A DNA stretch of 41,561 nt. Source: Paucisalibacillus globulus (GTDB lineage Bacteria > Bacillota > Bacilli > Bacillales > Amphibacillaceae). Below, piece after piece: positions 28,705 to 37,037 of this stretch. A program made the position numbers and the translations under genes. The DNA lies in assembly GCF_900184735.1 (NCBI RefSeq), contig NZ_LT855389.1, forward strand, positions 1 through 41,561, in the 5' to 3' direction. Position 1 is the first letter of the stretch. Each line of letters opens with the position of its first letter. The notes under the pieces are model-generated. The model saw only the letters and a program-made list of their open reading frames with translations, was not told where the DNA came from and made no database searches.

Positions 28705-29259
28705 ATGAAATTAAATGATTGGTTTGCAAAAGGAATACCTAGTCAAGAATACGTAGATTCGATGCAAAAGCATAAGGAAGACCTTTTACATATTTATGAT
28801 TCTTATTCACTCCCAGAGGATGAGGAATTTTTCTCTAAACTAAAAGAAAAGAATTTACGTGTTATTGTCATTACAGAAGATTGGTGTGGCGATGCCATGA
28901 TGAATACTCCGGTACTTCTTCACTTAGCTGAAAAAACTGATATGGAAGTTCGCATGATTCTTCGTGATTCAAACCTAGAATTAATGGATCAATATTTAAC
29001 AAATGGAAAATCACGCTCCATTCCGATCTTTATTTTCATCGATGATGCAGGAAATGAAGTAGCGAAATGGGGACCACGTGCTGAACCAGTCCAAAAATAT
29101 GTAGATGAAATAAGAGCAGACCTACCAGACAAAGATGCGGAAGACTATAAAGAAAAATTTGATGACATGATCAAAGTAATGTACGGTGAATACAAATCAA
29201 ACTCAACGTTTTGGAACCATGTATACCAAAGTATTAAAACAACATTAACAAGTAACTAG
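28705..29259 (+). CDS. Thioredoxin-fold protein with a single active-site cysteine
   Basis: A 184-residue protein with a thioredoxin-like core. A strand (RVIVITEDWCGDAMMN, about residues 52-67) ends where a CxxC motif would lie, but the motif is WCGD, with one cysteine. A later SIPIFIFIDDAGNEVAKWGPR matches the cis-Pro region (here Ile-Pro). The fold resembles the small Thioredoxin_9-type family found in Bacillales. Without the second cysteine, ordinary disulfide reduction is unlikely; a monothiol or peroxidase-like role is possible. AGGAGG precedes the ATG. The gene stands alone with its own terminator. Confidence 0.85.
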   Translation: MKLNDWFAKGIPSQEYVDSMQKHKEDLLHIYDSYSLPEDEEFFSKLKEKNLRVIVITEDWCGDAMMNTPVLLHLAEKTDMEVRMILRDSNLELMDQYLTNGKSRSIPIFIFIDDAGNEVAKWGPRAEPVQKYVDEIRADLPDKDAEDYKEKFDDMIKVMYGEYKSNSTFWNHVYQSIKTTLTSN

Positions 29260-29265
29260 TATTGG

Positions 29266-29296
29266 AACCCTATGCCAATTGGTGTAGGGTTTTTCT
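29266..29296 (+). terminator. Terminator after the thioredoxin-fold gene
   Basis: AACCCTATGCC (29266-29276) pairs with GGTGTAGGGTT (29281-29291) around AATT, followed by TTTTCT. Confidence 0.85.
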
Positions 29297-29387
29297 ATGG
29301 GCAAACTCTCCAATCCGAAGTAATATTCAATAGTTTTTACAAAAAACGTGCATACTAATTTAACACGACTAATAATTAGGTGAGAAA

Positions 29388-30389
29388 ATGAATATTGAGC
29401 AGTTCAAACACATCTATTTCCGTCTCCCAATCCTAATCCGATTATTTCTAACAATCTTACTAGTCATGATGTTTTTTGGAACGGTTATTCATTTTATTGA
29501 ACCAAAACAATTCCCTACCATTTTTGACGGTATATGGTGGGCTGTTGTTACGGGAGCAACGGTTGGTTATGGTGATTATGTCCCGCTTACAAAAATTGGT
29601 CGGATATTAGGGATCATACTAATACTTACCGGTGGAGGTTTACTCACGTTCTACATTACCCAATTCGCAGCTGCAACCGTACAACATGAAAATGACTTAT
29701 CGCGAGGTAAAGTAGCATATAAGGGATCTGAGCATATTGTTTTAGTCGGGTGGAATGAACGGACAAGAATTTTAATGGATCGAATCTTAAAGTATGATTC
29801 TAAAGCAGAAATAGTCCTAATAGACCAAACTGTTTCCCAGATATCCTACCAACACTACCCTGTCCATTTTATTCATGGAGATCCTACAGATGATTACTTT
29901 CTACAAAAAGCTAATATTAAAGAAGCGTCTAAAGTAGTTATCAGTGCAGACAATCATAAGAGTGAGAAACAAGCAGATAATCAATCTATACTGACTGTAG
30001 TTGCCATTCGTGGTAATAACAAAGATATTCCTATTATTGTAGAAATTATGACCAAAGGACAAATTGACAATGCCGTTCGAGCTGGTGCTAGTACCATTCT
30101 TAGACCTAATGATTTCATGAGTGCCCTCCTTTATCAGGAAGTGTTAAAAGAAAAAGCAAAACCATTTGAAACAGTCATCCACCTGCTAAAGGAACAACAA
30201 TTTCATCACTTTAAGCTACCTAAAGAATTTGAGAATAAACCATTTATAGAAGTGTTATATAGCTTAAAATTAGACGATCATCTATTATTAGGCATATTAC
30301 GAGAGGAAAAATGGATTTTTAATCCTAGTAAAGATTTTTTGTTGAAAAATGAGGATATATTAATCACATCCATACCATGGAAACCTTAA
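29388..30389 (+). CDS. yugO: Two-helix potassium channel with RCK/TrkA-N domain (YugO-like)
   Basis: A 333-residue channel subunit. Helix one (ILIRLFLTILLVMMFFGTVIHFI, residues about 15-37), a pore loop with the selectivity filter TVGYGDY near 59-65, helix two (ILGIILILTGGGLLTFYIT) and a cytoplasmic RCK domain starting HIVLVGWNERTRILM near 108. This MthK-like layout matches B. subtilis YugO, linked there to K+ release and biofilm formation. The B. subtilis upstream partner mstX is not seen here. AGGTGAG precedes the ATG. yugI follows after 79 nt. Confidence 0.93.
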   Translation: MNIEQFKHIYFRLPILIRLFLTILLVMMFFGTVIHFIEPKQFPTIFDGIWWAVVTGATVGYGDYVPLTKIGRILGIILILTGGGLLTFYITQFAAATVQHENDLSRGKVAYKGSEHIVLVGWNERTRILMDRILKYDSKAEIVLIDQTVSQISYQHYPVHFIHGDPTDDYFLQKANIKEASKVVISADNHKSEKQADNQSILTVVAIRGNNKDIPIIVEIMTKGQIDNAVRAGASTILRPNDFMSALLYQEVLKEKAKPFETVIHLLKEQQFHHFKLPKEFENKPFIEVLYSLKLDDHLLLGILREEKWIFNPSKDFLLKNEDILITSIPWKP

Positions 30390-30468
30390 TATACTTTGCC
30401 CCAATCCAAAATGTATGATAGAATTATTTATTGTGTGAAAAGAAACGAAGGTATAGGAGATGTTCAGC

Positions 30469-30837
30469 ATGACAGAGAAATTAGAAGTAGGTCAAATTAT
30501 TACTGGAAAAGTAACTGGAATTCAACCATATGGTGCATTTGTAGCGCTTAATGATGAAGTTCAAGGTTTAGTGCATATTTCAGAAGTAACTCACGGTTTT
30601 GTAAAGGATATTAACGAGCACTTAACAGTAGGTGATGAAGTTTCTGTTAAAGTATTAAGCATTGATGAAGCAAAGAATAAAGTTTCTTTATCAATTCGTG
30701 CGACTGAAGAGCCACCTAAAAAACAAGCAAAACCCCAAGCAAAGAAATCTGTAAAATTAGAAGAAAACACTTCTGGATTTAATACGCTAAAAGAAAAGCT
30801 AGAAGAGTGGATTGAACAATCAGATCTAAAAAAATAG
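30469..30837 (+). CDS. yugI: S1-domain RNA-binding protein (YugI, general stress protein 13 family)
   Basis: A 122-residue protein with one S1 OB-fold domain over residues 5-73 (VGQIITGKVTGIQPYGAFVALND, then GLVHISEV, VGDEVSVKVLSID and KVSLSIRAT). A basic linker (KKQAKPQAKKSVK) and a short C-terminal helix follow. GSP13/YugI proteins associate with ribosomes. The start at 30469 is chosen because AGGAG (30455-30459) lies 9 nt upstream; the ATG at 30460 touches that site. It lies between yugO and pgi, close to the B. subtilis order. Confidence 0.93.
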   Translation: MTEKLEVGQIITGKVTGIQPYGAFVALNDEVQGLVHISEVTHGFVKDINEHLTVGDEVSVKVLSIDEAKNKVSLSIRATEEPPKKQAKPQAKKSVKLEENTSGFNTLKEKLEEWIEQSDLKK

Positions 30838-30847
30838 TATTTCAGTG

Positions 30848-30910
30848 AGGGGCTTTCCCATCATTATTAGTATCCGATTGCTAATATTGATAGGGGAAGC
30901 CTCTTCTTTG
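30848..30910 (+). terminator. Long hairpin between yugI and pgi
   Basis: AGGGGCTTTCCC (30848-30859) pairs with GGGGAAGCCTCT (30893-30904), extended inward by ATCATTATTAG with CTAATATTGAT. The stem is long and the T-tract (TTCTTTGTTG) is imperfect. It probably ends yugI transcription. Confidence 0.7.
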
Positions 30911-30979
30911 TTGTAAATTAACTGTCGAATTGATTACAATAAGACAAGTACAACAATTCTTACATACAAGGAGGACAAT

Positions 30980-32329
30980 ATGACACATATCAATTTTTCC
31001 TATCAACACGCATTATATTTCCTAAATAAAGAAGAACTAGACAACCTTTCAGAATTCGTATCAGTTGCTCATCAAGCTATACATAATAAGACTGGTCCTG
31101 GAAGTGACTTTTTGGGTTGGGTAGAACTACCAGAAAACTACGACAAAGAAGAATATAGCCGTATCAAGGCTGCTTCTGAAAAAATAAAAAAAGACTCGGA
31201 TATACTACTAGTCATTGGGATTGGCGGCTCATATTTAGGTGCAAAAGCAGCATTAGAAATGTTAAATCATTCATTTCAACAGATGCTATCAAAAGAGCAG
31301 CGCAATGTTCCGCAAATCATCTTTGTAGGCCATCACATGAGCTCTACTTACATGAAAGAGTTATTTGATGTACTAGAAGGAAAAGATTTCTCTATCAACA
31401 TTATTTCAAAGAGTGGAACTACTACAGAGCCTGCAATTGCCTTCCGCATCTTCAAGAAATATTTAGAAGAGAAATACGGTAAGGAAGAAGCTAAAACGCG
31501 TATTTTCGCCACTACTGATAAAGCTAAAGGTGCACTTAAAGGTGTAGCAGATGAGGCTGGTTATGAAACGTTTGTTATCCCAGATGATGTTGGTGGTCGT
31601 TTCTCTGTATTAACAGCTGTCGGATTACTACCAATTGCTGTAAGTGGAATTAATATAGACGATATGATGCAAGGTGCTCTTGATGCAATGAATGACTTCA
31701 ACGATCCGAATCTTGACAATAACATTGCCTATCAATATGCGGCTGTACGGAATGTCTTGTATAACAAAGGAAAAACAATTGAAATGCTTGTGAATTATGA
31801 ACCTAGTCTTCAATATTTCTCTGAATGGTGGAAGCAATTATATGGGGAGAGTGAAGGAAAAGATCAAAAAGGAATTTATCCAACTTCGGCAAACTTCTCT
31901 ACTGACCTTCATTCATTAGGACAATATATTCAAGATGGCCGCCGTGATTTATTTGAAACTGTCATTCATGTAAACCAATCTAAATGGGAACTGACTTTGG
32001 AAGAAGAAGATAATAATTCAGATGGCCTTAACTATTTAGCTGGTAAAACCATTCATGAAATTAATGACAAAGCATATCAAGGTACATTACTAGCACATAT
32101 GGATGGTGGCGTACCAAACCTAATTATTGATGTACCTGCACTTGATGCATATACATTTGGTTATCTGGTATACTTCTTTGAAAAAGCATGTGCATTAAGC
32201 GGATACCTACTAGGAGTGAACCCTTTTAACCAACCTGGAGTAGAAGCATATAAGAAAAATATGTTTGCGTTGTTAGGCAAGCCAGGATTTGAAGCAGAAA
32301 AAGCAGAATTAGAAAAACGCTTGAAATAA
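30980..32329 (+). CDS. pgi: Glucose-6-phosphate isomerase
   Basis: It interconverts glucose 6-phosphate and fructose 6-phosphate. It is 449 residues, the length of Firmicute Pgi. Two SIS-type sugar-phosphate sites are visible: [16 protein letters not shown] near residue 76 and [19 protein letters not shown] near 138. The catalytic region [19 protein letters not shown] is near 196 and the Pgi signature follows ([18 protein letters not shown]). AAGGAGG precedes the ATG. A terminator shared with the convergent sigma-fusion gene follows. Confidence 0.98.
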   Translation: MTHINFSYQHALYFLNKEELDNLSEFVSVAHQAIHNKTGPGSDFLGWVELPENYDKEEYSRIKAASEKIKKDSDILLVIGIGGSYLGAKAALEMLNHSFQQMLSKEQRNVPQIIFVGHHMSSTYMKELFDVLEGKDFSINIISKSGTTTEPAIAFRIFKKYLEEKYGKEEAKTRIFATTDKAKGALKGVADEAGYETFVIPDDVGGRFSVLTAVGLLPIAVSGINIDDMMQGALDAMNDFNDPNLDNNIAYQYAAVRNVLYNKGKTIEMLVNYEPSLQYFSEWWKQLYGESEGKDQKGIYPTSANFSTDLHSLGQYIQDGRRDLFETVIHVNQSKWELTLEEEDNNSDGLNYLAGKTIHEINDKAYQGTLLAHMDGGVPNLIIDVPALDAYTFGYLVYFFEKACALSGYLLGVNPFNQPGVEAYKKNMFALLGKPGFEAEKAELEKRLK

Positions 32330-32330
32330 A

Positions 32331-32365
32331 AATAAGACAGCTCTTAATGATAGAGCTGTCTTATT
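32331..32365. terminator. Bidirectional terminator between pgi and the sigma-fusion gene
   Basis: A perfect 14-bp stem, AATAAGACAGCTCT (32331-32344) with AGAGCTGTCTTATT (32352-32365), and a 7-nt loop. Confidence 0.88.
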
Positions 32366-32368
32366 GTT

Positions 32369-34477
32369 TCACTTCATTATTTTCCAAATACCATCCTCTT
32401 TCATCAGCTCAACAGATGCAAGTACATTTCTATCCCATTCAGCAAAGTAAACCGTAGCGGTGTTTTCTGATGTGTAATCTGTTAATCCATAACTACCTAT
32501 ATTCCTCATGTTGAACCAATCCACTTCCAAATTCTGTTCCATATTCATCGAATGATATAGCATACTATACGTATTACTATCCTCTTTCTCATAAGCATAG
32601 GCATATAAGGAGACCACTTCTAATGGATTTAATTCATTTAGTAGGTTAGTATCTAAATTACTGCTATAATCACGGTAGAGTCCTCCAGTATTTACTGTAA
32701 ACGGCCAGCGGTTTAGTTCGACAATATCATCGAGTTTAACATTTTTGAATTGTTCATCCAGTTGAAACCAAAGCTTTTCAACTGAGAAATAATCCTCCTC
32801 TGTTCTTTTCCATTCGTTTTCTTCCCAATCTTTCAAAGTACTGCGGATAATATTCGAATAAATGGAATCTGGATTATTCTCTAGGAACTGATAATATTCT
32901 TCTCTCTCTGTTTCATAAACTGTTGTTTGGCCATCCCATATTTTTAGATATTGATTTAGATAGTTAACCATATCATGATATAAGTACTCCTGAAATTCTT
33001 CAGTATAGTCATCACCATATTGATTAATAAGGGATTCAATTTCCAGTAAGGTATCAGCTACAACTTCCCAATCCGTCCAATCTAGCGAATATTGATTGAC
33101 CGTATAATCCACATAACTTAAATAAGCTTCACTATAACCTTTTTCTGCTAATTTCTCCTTAAATTCCTTCATATCTAGTTTGACCATTAAATAGCTATAA
33201 CCAGGATCGAAACTTACTACGTAGCCTTGTTCATTTATTAATCGTAAAAAGTTTTTAATTTCTTCAGATCCAGTATATTCTACAGGATTATCCTGCGATG
33301 CTACGATTTGCTCATATTCATCTACTGGGATTGAAGTCACTAGTTTTTGTAAATAACCCTCAAATTCCCTCTCATACATAAAAGACACGCCTAATACTTC
33401 CATAAAAGAATAAGGTTCTGCAGCGGATGGGGATTCTAGTTTCTCAACGATGTCTGAAGGTAATGTTAACATCATATCAATATAATTTTTTGTGTCGTCT
33501 ACCCCACCAAACATATCAGGAGAGCGTTTCAACTCATCTATGATGGATCTTACACTCTGAACAACAGGAAAGCTATTCACATCGTCCAATCCAATCTCTG
33601 CTCCAAAGTTTTCGATTGCTTGTTCCATATATTCTACAATTTCCGGATTTAATTCTTCAATATATTCATCAGGTTCTGTAGTAGCTATCGCTTCTGCAGC
33701 TTCTCTCTTTGCTGCTTTCTCTTCCTCTTGCGCTGCTTTTAATTCAGCCTTTTGTTCTTGAATATAGTTTAGACCAAGTAATGCGAATAAGAACAAACCA
33801 AGCACAGCACCAACTGTCGGCACTAGCTTTTTCCATTTTTGAGACTTTCTAGCCTGGTCAATGCTGACCATCACTTCTTGTTTATCCGTAAACTCCGGAA
33901 GCCTTTGAAAGGCATATCGCATTTCCATTAAGCTATCATGAAGAGTTCTTTCTTGTTGTGAGGTTGCTATTTTATTAAACTTATCCGATAGTAACTTTTC
34001 ACCCTGTTGTAACATTTTATTCATGCTTACTTCATTTGTTTTAAGAATGGTTGCAATTTCGTCTTTTGATTTATCAAAGAAATAGTTTAGAATTAGTGGA
34101 ACCTTATACTTGCTACTCATTTCTCGTAAATTCATTTGATTAGAGATATGTTCTACTCGTTCAAAGTAATACCCGTATTGAGTGGAGTCGTTTAAATTTC
34201 CAGCAACCTTTCGGACTTTTTTCTGTCTACGCTCATCTTCCTTTAATGTTTGAATCATTATCTGATGAATAATAGGATGTATGGTATCTTGTTCAAATTT
34301 ATCTGTTTTACGGCCAATATTCACAAAGACTTCTTTGACAACTTCTGAAATTCTGTTAGGCTCAATCCCATATTGAAACACGAACTTCTCTATCTTAGGT
34401 TTATAATAATCAATTAAATATTCGAAAGCCGCTTGTTCTCTATCTTTTAGTCGTTTTGCAAGCTCTTGCTCGTGCAT
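32369..34477 (-). CDS. Membrane-tethered ECF-like sigma factor fused to a large extracellular domain (copy 1)
   Basis: A 702-residue fusion. Residues about 10-90 resemble sigma region 2 (AFEYLIDYYKPKIEKFVFQY, VVKEVFVNI, EDERRQKK). Residues about 115-165 resemble sigma region 4 (LREMSSKYKVPLILNYFF, DEIATILKTNEVSMNKML), but the helix-turn-helix is diverged. A linker with LPEFTDKQEV recalls the cytoplasmic part of RsiX-type anti-sigma factors. One transmembrane helix follows at about 218-239 (KLVPTVGAVLGLFLFALLGL), then a charged EEEKAAKREAAEA stretch and about 430 residues expected outside the cell. The end resembles an NTF2-like domain (ASVELMKEDGIWKI). ATG at 34477 is chosen for AAAGGGGG 6-7 nt upstream. 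It is a diverged paralogue of the next gene. Confidence 0.85.
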   Translation of the reverse strand: MHEQELAKRLKDREQAAFEYLIDYYKPKIEKFVFQYGIEPNRISEVVKEVFVNIGRKTDKFEQDTIHPIIHQIMIQTLKEDERRQKKVRKVAGNLNDSTQYGYYFERVEHISNQMNLREMSSKYKVPLILNYFFDKSKDEIATILKTNEVSMNKMLQQGEKLLSDKFNKIATSQQERTLHDSLMEMRYAFQRLPEFTDKQEVMVSIDQARKSQKWKKLVPTVGAVLGLFLFALLGLNYIQEQKAELKAAQEEEKAAKREAAEAIATTEPDEYIEELNPEIVEYMEQAIENFGAEIGLDDVNSFPVVQSVRSIIDELKRSPDMFGGVDDTKNYIDMMLTLPSDIVEKLESPSAAEPYSFMEVLGVSFMYEREFEGYLQKLVTSIPVDEYEQIVASQDNPVEYTGSEEIKNFLRLINEQGYVVSFDPGYSYLMVKLDMKEFKEKLAEKGYSEAYLSYVDYTVNQYSLDWTDWEVVADTLLEIESLINQYGDDYTEEFQEYLYHDMVNYLNQYLKIWDGQTTVYETEREEYYQFLENNPDSIYSNIIRSTLKDWEENEWKRTEEDYFSVEKLWFQLDEQFKNVKLDDIVELNRWPFTVNTGGLYRDYSSNLDTNLLNELNPLEVVSLYAYAYEKEDSNTYSMLYHSMNMEQNLEVDWFNMRNIGSYGLTDYTSENTATVYFAEWDRNVLASVELMKEDGIWKIMK

Positions 34478-34511
34478 TAATATCCCCCTTTTACCACGCC
34501 TACTCATATAT

Positions 34512-34540
34512 GTAACGTATCTATCTGTATAAAAGTTTCA
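34512..34540 (-). promoter_or_regulatory. Possible ECF-type promoter of sigma-fusion copy 1
   Basis: On the minus strand TGAAAC (34535-34540), a 17-nt spacer and CGTTAC (34512-34517) resemble ECF sigma promoters (TGAAAC, about 16-17 nt, CGT). The TTCTTGAA string containing the -35 also lies upstream of copy 2. Confidence 0.45.
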
Positions 34541-34565
34541 AGAAGTAAGACTATTTTTAATTAAA

Positions 34566-34613
34566 ACAAGTTTATAACTATTGTAACAGTATTTGTAAAA
34601 TTAATTAAGACTT
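34566..34613 (-). promoter_or_regulatory. Conserved upstream block shared with sigma-fusion copy 2
   Basis: On the minus strand AAGTCTTA (34606-34613), 17 nt, then TGTTACAATAGTTATAAAC. The same blocks with the same 17-nt spacing lie upstream of copy 2. TG-T-TACAAT could be an extended -10 for a housekeeping promoter. Confidence 0.5.
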
Positions 34614-34641
34614 AATGCTTAGATAGCTATGGAAAAAACGC

Positions 34642-34676
34642 AAAACAACTCCCCCATTAATTGGAGGAGTTGTTTT
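34642..34676 (-). terminator. Terminator of sigma-fusion copy 2, overlapping its stop codon
   Basis: An 11-bp stem, 34642-34652 with 34666-34676, and a 13-nt loop containing the TAA stop (34657-34659). On the minus strand the stem is followed by TTTTGCGTTTTTT. Confidence 0.8.
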
Positions 34677-36810
34677 TATAAATCCAAGCAACTTGCCATA
34701 TATTATTATCTTTTATCAATTCAACACTGGTAACATGCTCAAGATTCCAGTCAGCTAAATGTACTATTGCATTATTTTCACTTGGATATTCCGTAAAGAC
34801 ATATTCACTTGAATGTCGCCTTAACTCAATTAAATTCAAATCTGTATCTTCCGGAAAGGTTTTTAATGCCTTTAACGAATTGTAAACTTTACCCTCATCT
34901 TTCCCACTTGCATAATCATATAATGAGACCACTTCTAATGGACTTAAGTCTACTAATTGTGATGGATCAAAGTTTTCTTGTAATTCTTTATATATAACAA
35001 TGGAATTCATTTCTTTTGGCCAACGCCGATTAAGTTCAAAGTTTGCTAATTTAATAGTACCGAACCTCTCATCAAACAATGCTTTGATATAAGTAAAATC
35101 AGGAGGGTAAATGGTCTCCATCCACTCACTCGCTTCATATTCCTGTACAGCTGTATGAAAAACATCCCAAAATACTGAATCAGGATTTTCTTCAAGGAAT
35201 TGATAAAATACTTGTCTATCTTCCTCAGGCAACGGCTTAGGTCTAGTATTACCCCAAATTAGATAATGAAGATTAGTATTAATATCCGAAATAATGTATT
35301 CCTTAATTGTTTCAGAATAGAAATGTCCATAATCCACTAGAATAGATTCTAGTTCTAGTAATATTTCATCATGTTCATCCCAAGCCTTTGTGTGAAACTG
35401 ATCCCCATAATCAATAGTGAAATCCAAGTATTTTAAGTAGCCTGGGTTGAAACCGGCTTGTTCTACATTTTCTTTAACCTGGACAAAATCAATCTGAACG
35501 GTGACTTTATCATATTCAGAATTTCTTGTTAAGTAATATCCCTGTTTTTGTAAGGTTTGTATAAGTTCTTTCAACTTTTCAGGCCCATCATAATTGGTTA
35601 GATGGTCCTGAGAGGAAACTATTGAATCATATTCTTCAATAGGAATATTTAATTCTAACAGAAGATTATCCAAGTAATCTTGAAAATTACCTTCATATTT
35701 CGAAAGGGTATACAAGTAGGTCATAAATTTCTCATCACGTTTGTCTGGATTTAATAAATTCTCTTTTGTAATTGACGGGGGTGTTAATTCCATGTCAATA
35801 AACTCTTTCTGGTGATTATGGACAAATTCTCTATTATCAGGATCAGGATTATTCAGCAACATATCCTTTAATACCATTTCGATCATTTGGGTTGAGATTA
35901 ATCCATTAACATCTTCCATTTCAAGTTCTGTTGCTAGTTGTTCTATTGCTTGATTCAAATACGCAACAAGTTCTGGGTCTAATTCAACCTGCTGAACCTC
36001 CGGATTACTATCAGCTTCTGATTGATTCTCTCTTTCTTCTGTTTCCTGTTGTTCTCGAAATGCTTGTTTATCAGATTCATCCTGAATATACTTAACCGTA
36101 AAAGTGGAAAAAAGAAGCAAGCCAATAATCCCTACCGCAGTTGGAAGTAATTTTTTCCATTTATGCGATGCTTTTACTTTCTCTATCCTCATAAGTATAT
36201 CCTGTTTGTTTACCAATGAAGGTAAACGTTCATAGTAGTAATTTATCTCACCTAATAATTCTCTTAGATCTTTCTCATACGAATTTACTTGTAGCACTTC
36301 ATGAAGAATCTTTTCATATTTTTCTTTTAACAATTCTCCCCCACGTTGCAAACTAGATCTGACAGTATCCACTTTTATCTTCAGTATGACAGAGATTTCC
36401 TCAAAAGTTTGATTGTGAAAGTAGTGTAAGATTATAGGTTGCTTCCATTTATTATCTAGCTCTCTAAGACAATATTGCAACAGCATTTCTCGTTTATTCT
36501 CTATGTAATAACCATATCGTCTTTCTATCGATGATAAATCTTCCTTTTTACTTACATCTTTATTATGATAATCTTTCAGGCTATGAAAACTTTGTTGGAA
36601 AACCCATACTGATAATTGCCCAGGTTCCAATTGTTCCATTTTCCGGTAAAAGTTACAGAAGACCTCTTGAACTACATCAGTGATCTCATTTGGTTCGATC
36701 CCATATTGAAAAGCGATTTTTTCCACCAATCTTTTATATTTATCAATTAGTTGTTCGAAAGCTTCTAGATCTTTATCTTTTAGTAATTGTACTAACTGTT
36801 CTACGTGCAC
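34657..36810 (-). CDS. Membrane-tethered ECF-like sigma factor fused to a large extracellular domain (copy 2)
   Basis: A 717-residue fusion. Region 2 lies at about 15-85 (AFEQLIDKYKRLVEKIAFQY, DVVQEVFCNFYRKM) and a well-kept region 4 at about 113-165 (LRELDNKWKQPIILHYF, TFEEISVILKIKVDTVRSSL). The linker ERLPSLVNKQDILMRIEKVK precedes a transmembrane helix at about 219-242 (KKLLPTAVGIIGLLLFSTFTV). An acidic linker and about 450 expected extracellular residues end in VELIKDNNIWQV. The start is GTG at 36810 rather than ATG at 36816: the AAGGGGG site lies 6 nt before the GTG but touches the ATG, and copy 1 has the same geometry. It lies upstream of copy 1 with its own terminator between them. I infer that proteolysis could release the sigma part. 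Confidence 0.87.
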   Translation of the reverse strand: MHVEQLVQLLKDKDLEAFEQLIDKYKRLVEKIAFQYGIEPNEITDVVQEVFCNFYRKMEQLEPGQLSVWVFQQSFHSLKDYHNKDVSKKEDLSSIERRYGYYIENKREMLLQYCLRELDNKWKQPIILHYFHNQTFEEISVILKIKVDTVRSSLQRGGELLKEKYEKILHEVLQVNSYEKDLRELLGEINYYYERLPSLVNKQDILMRIEKVKASHKWKKLLPTAVGIIGLLLFSTFTVKYIQDESDKQAFREQQETEERENQSEADSNPEVQQVELDPELVAYLNQAIEQLATELEMEDVNGLISTQMIEMVLKDMLLNNPDPDNREFVHNHQKEFIDMELTPPSITKENLLNPDKRDEKFMTYLYTLSKYEGNFQDYLDNLLLELNIPIEEYDSIVSSQDHLTNYDGPEKLKELIQTLQKQGYYLTRNSEYDKVTVQIDFVQVKENVEQAGFNPGYLKYLDFTIDYGDQFHTKAWDEHDEILLELESILVDYGHFYSETIKEYIISDINTNLHYLIWGNTRPKPLPEEDRQVFYQFLEENPDSVFWDVFHTAVQEYEASEWMETIYPPDFTYIKALFDERFGTIKLANFELNRRWPKEMNSIVIYKELQENFDPSQLVDLSPLEVVSLYDYASGKDEGKVYNSLKALKTFPEDTDLNLIELRRHSSEYVFTEYPSENNAIVHLADWNLEHVTSVELIKDNNIWQVAWIYKNNSSN

Positions 36811-36837
36811 TGCCATCCCCCTTATTCCAACTGGTTT

Positions 36838-36936
36838 CGTACATCATCCATCTAAAAAAATTCAAGAAATGAAAAAAAGTTTTAATAAACATGTTTATAT
36901 TTATTGTATCAGGGTATAACTAATATCGTAAGACTT
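36838..36936 (-). promoter_or_regulatory. Upstream region of sigma-fusion copy 2 with blocks shared with copy 1
   Basis: On the minus strand AAGTCTTA (36929-36936), 17 nt, TGATACAATAAATATAAAC, then TTCTTGAA (36861-36868) and, about 19 nt further, GTACG (36838-36842). The first blocks match copy 1 in sequence and spacing. The ECF-like -10 is weaker here. Confidence 0.5.
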
Positions 36937-37037
36937 TCTCGTATTCCCCCTGTAGGCAAGGCGTATTTAACGCTTTGCTCTTTTTTTTGCCTTTTTTAAG
37001 GTATACTAGAAGTGGAAAAATAATAGGAGGTTATACT

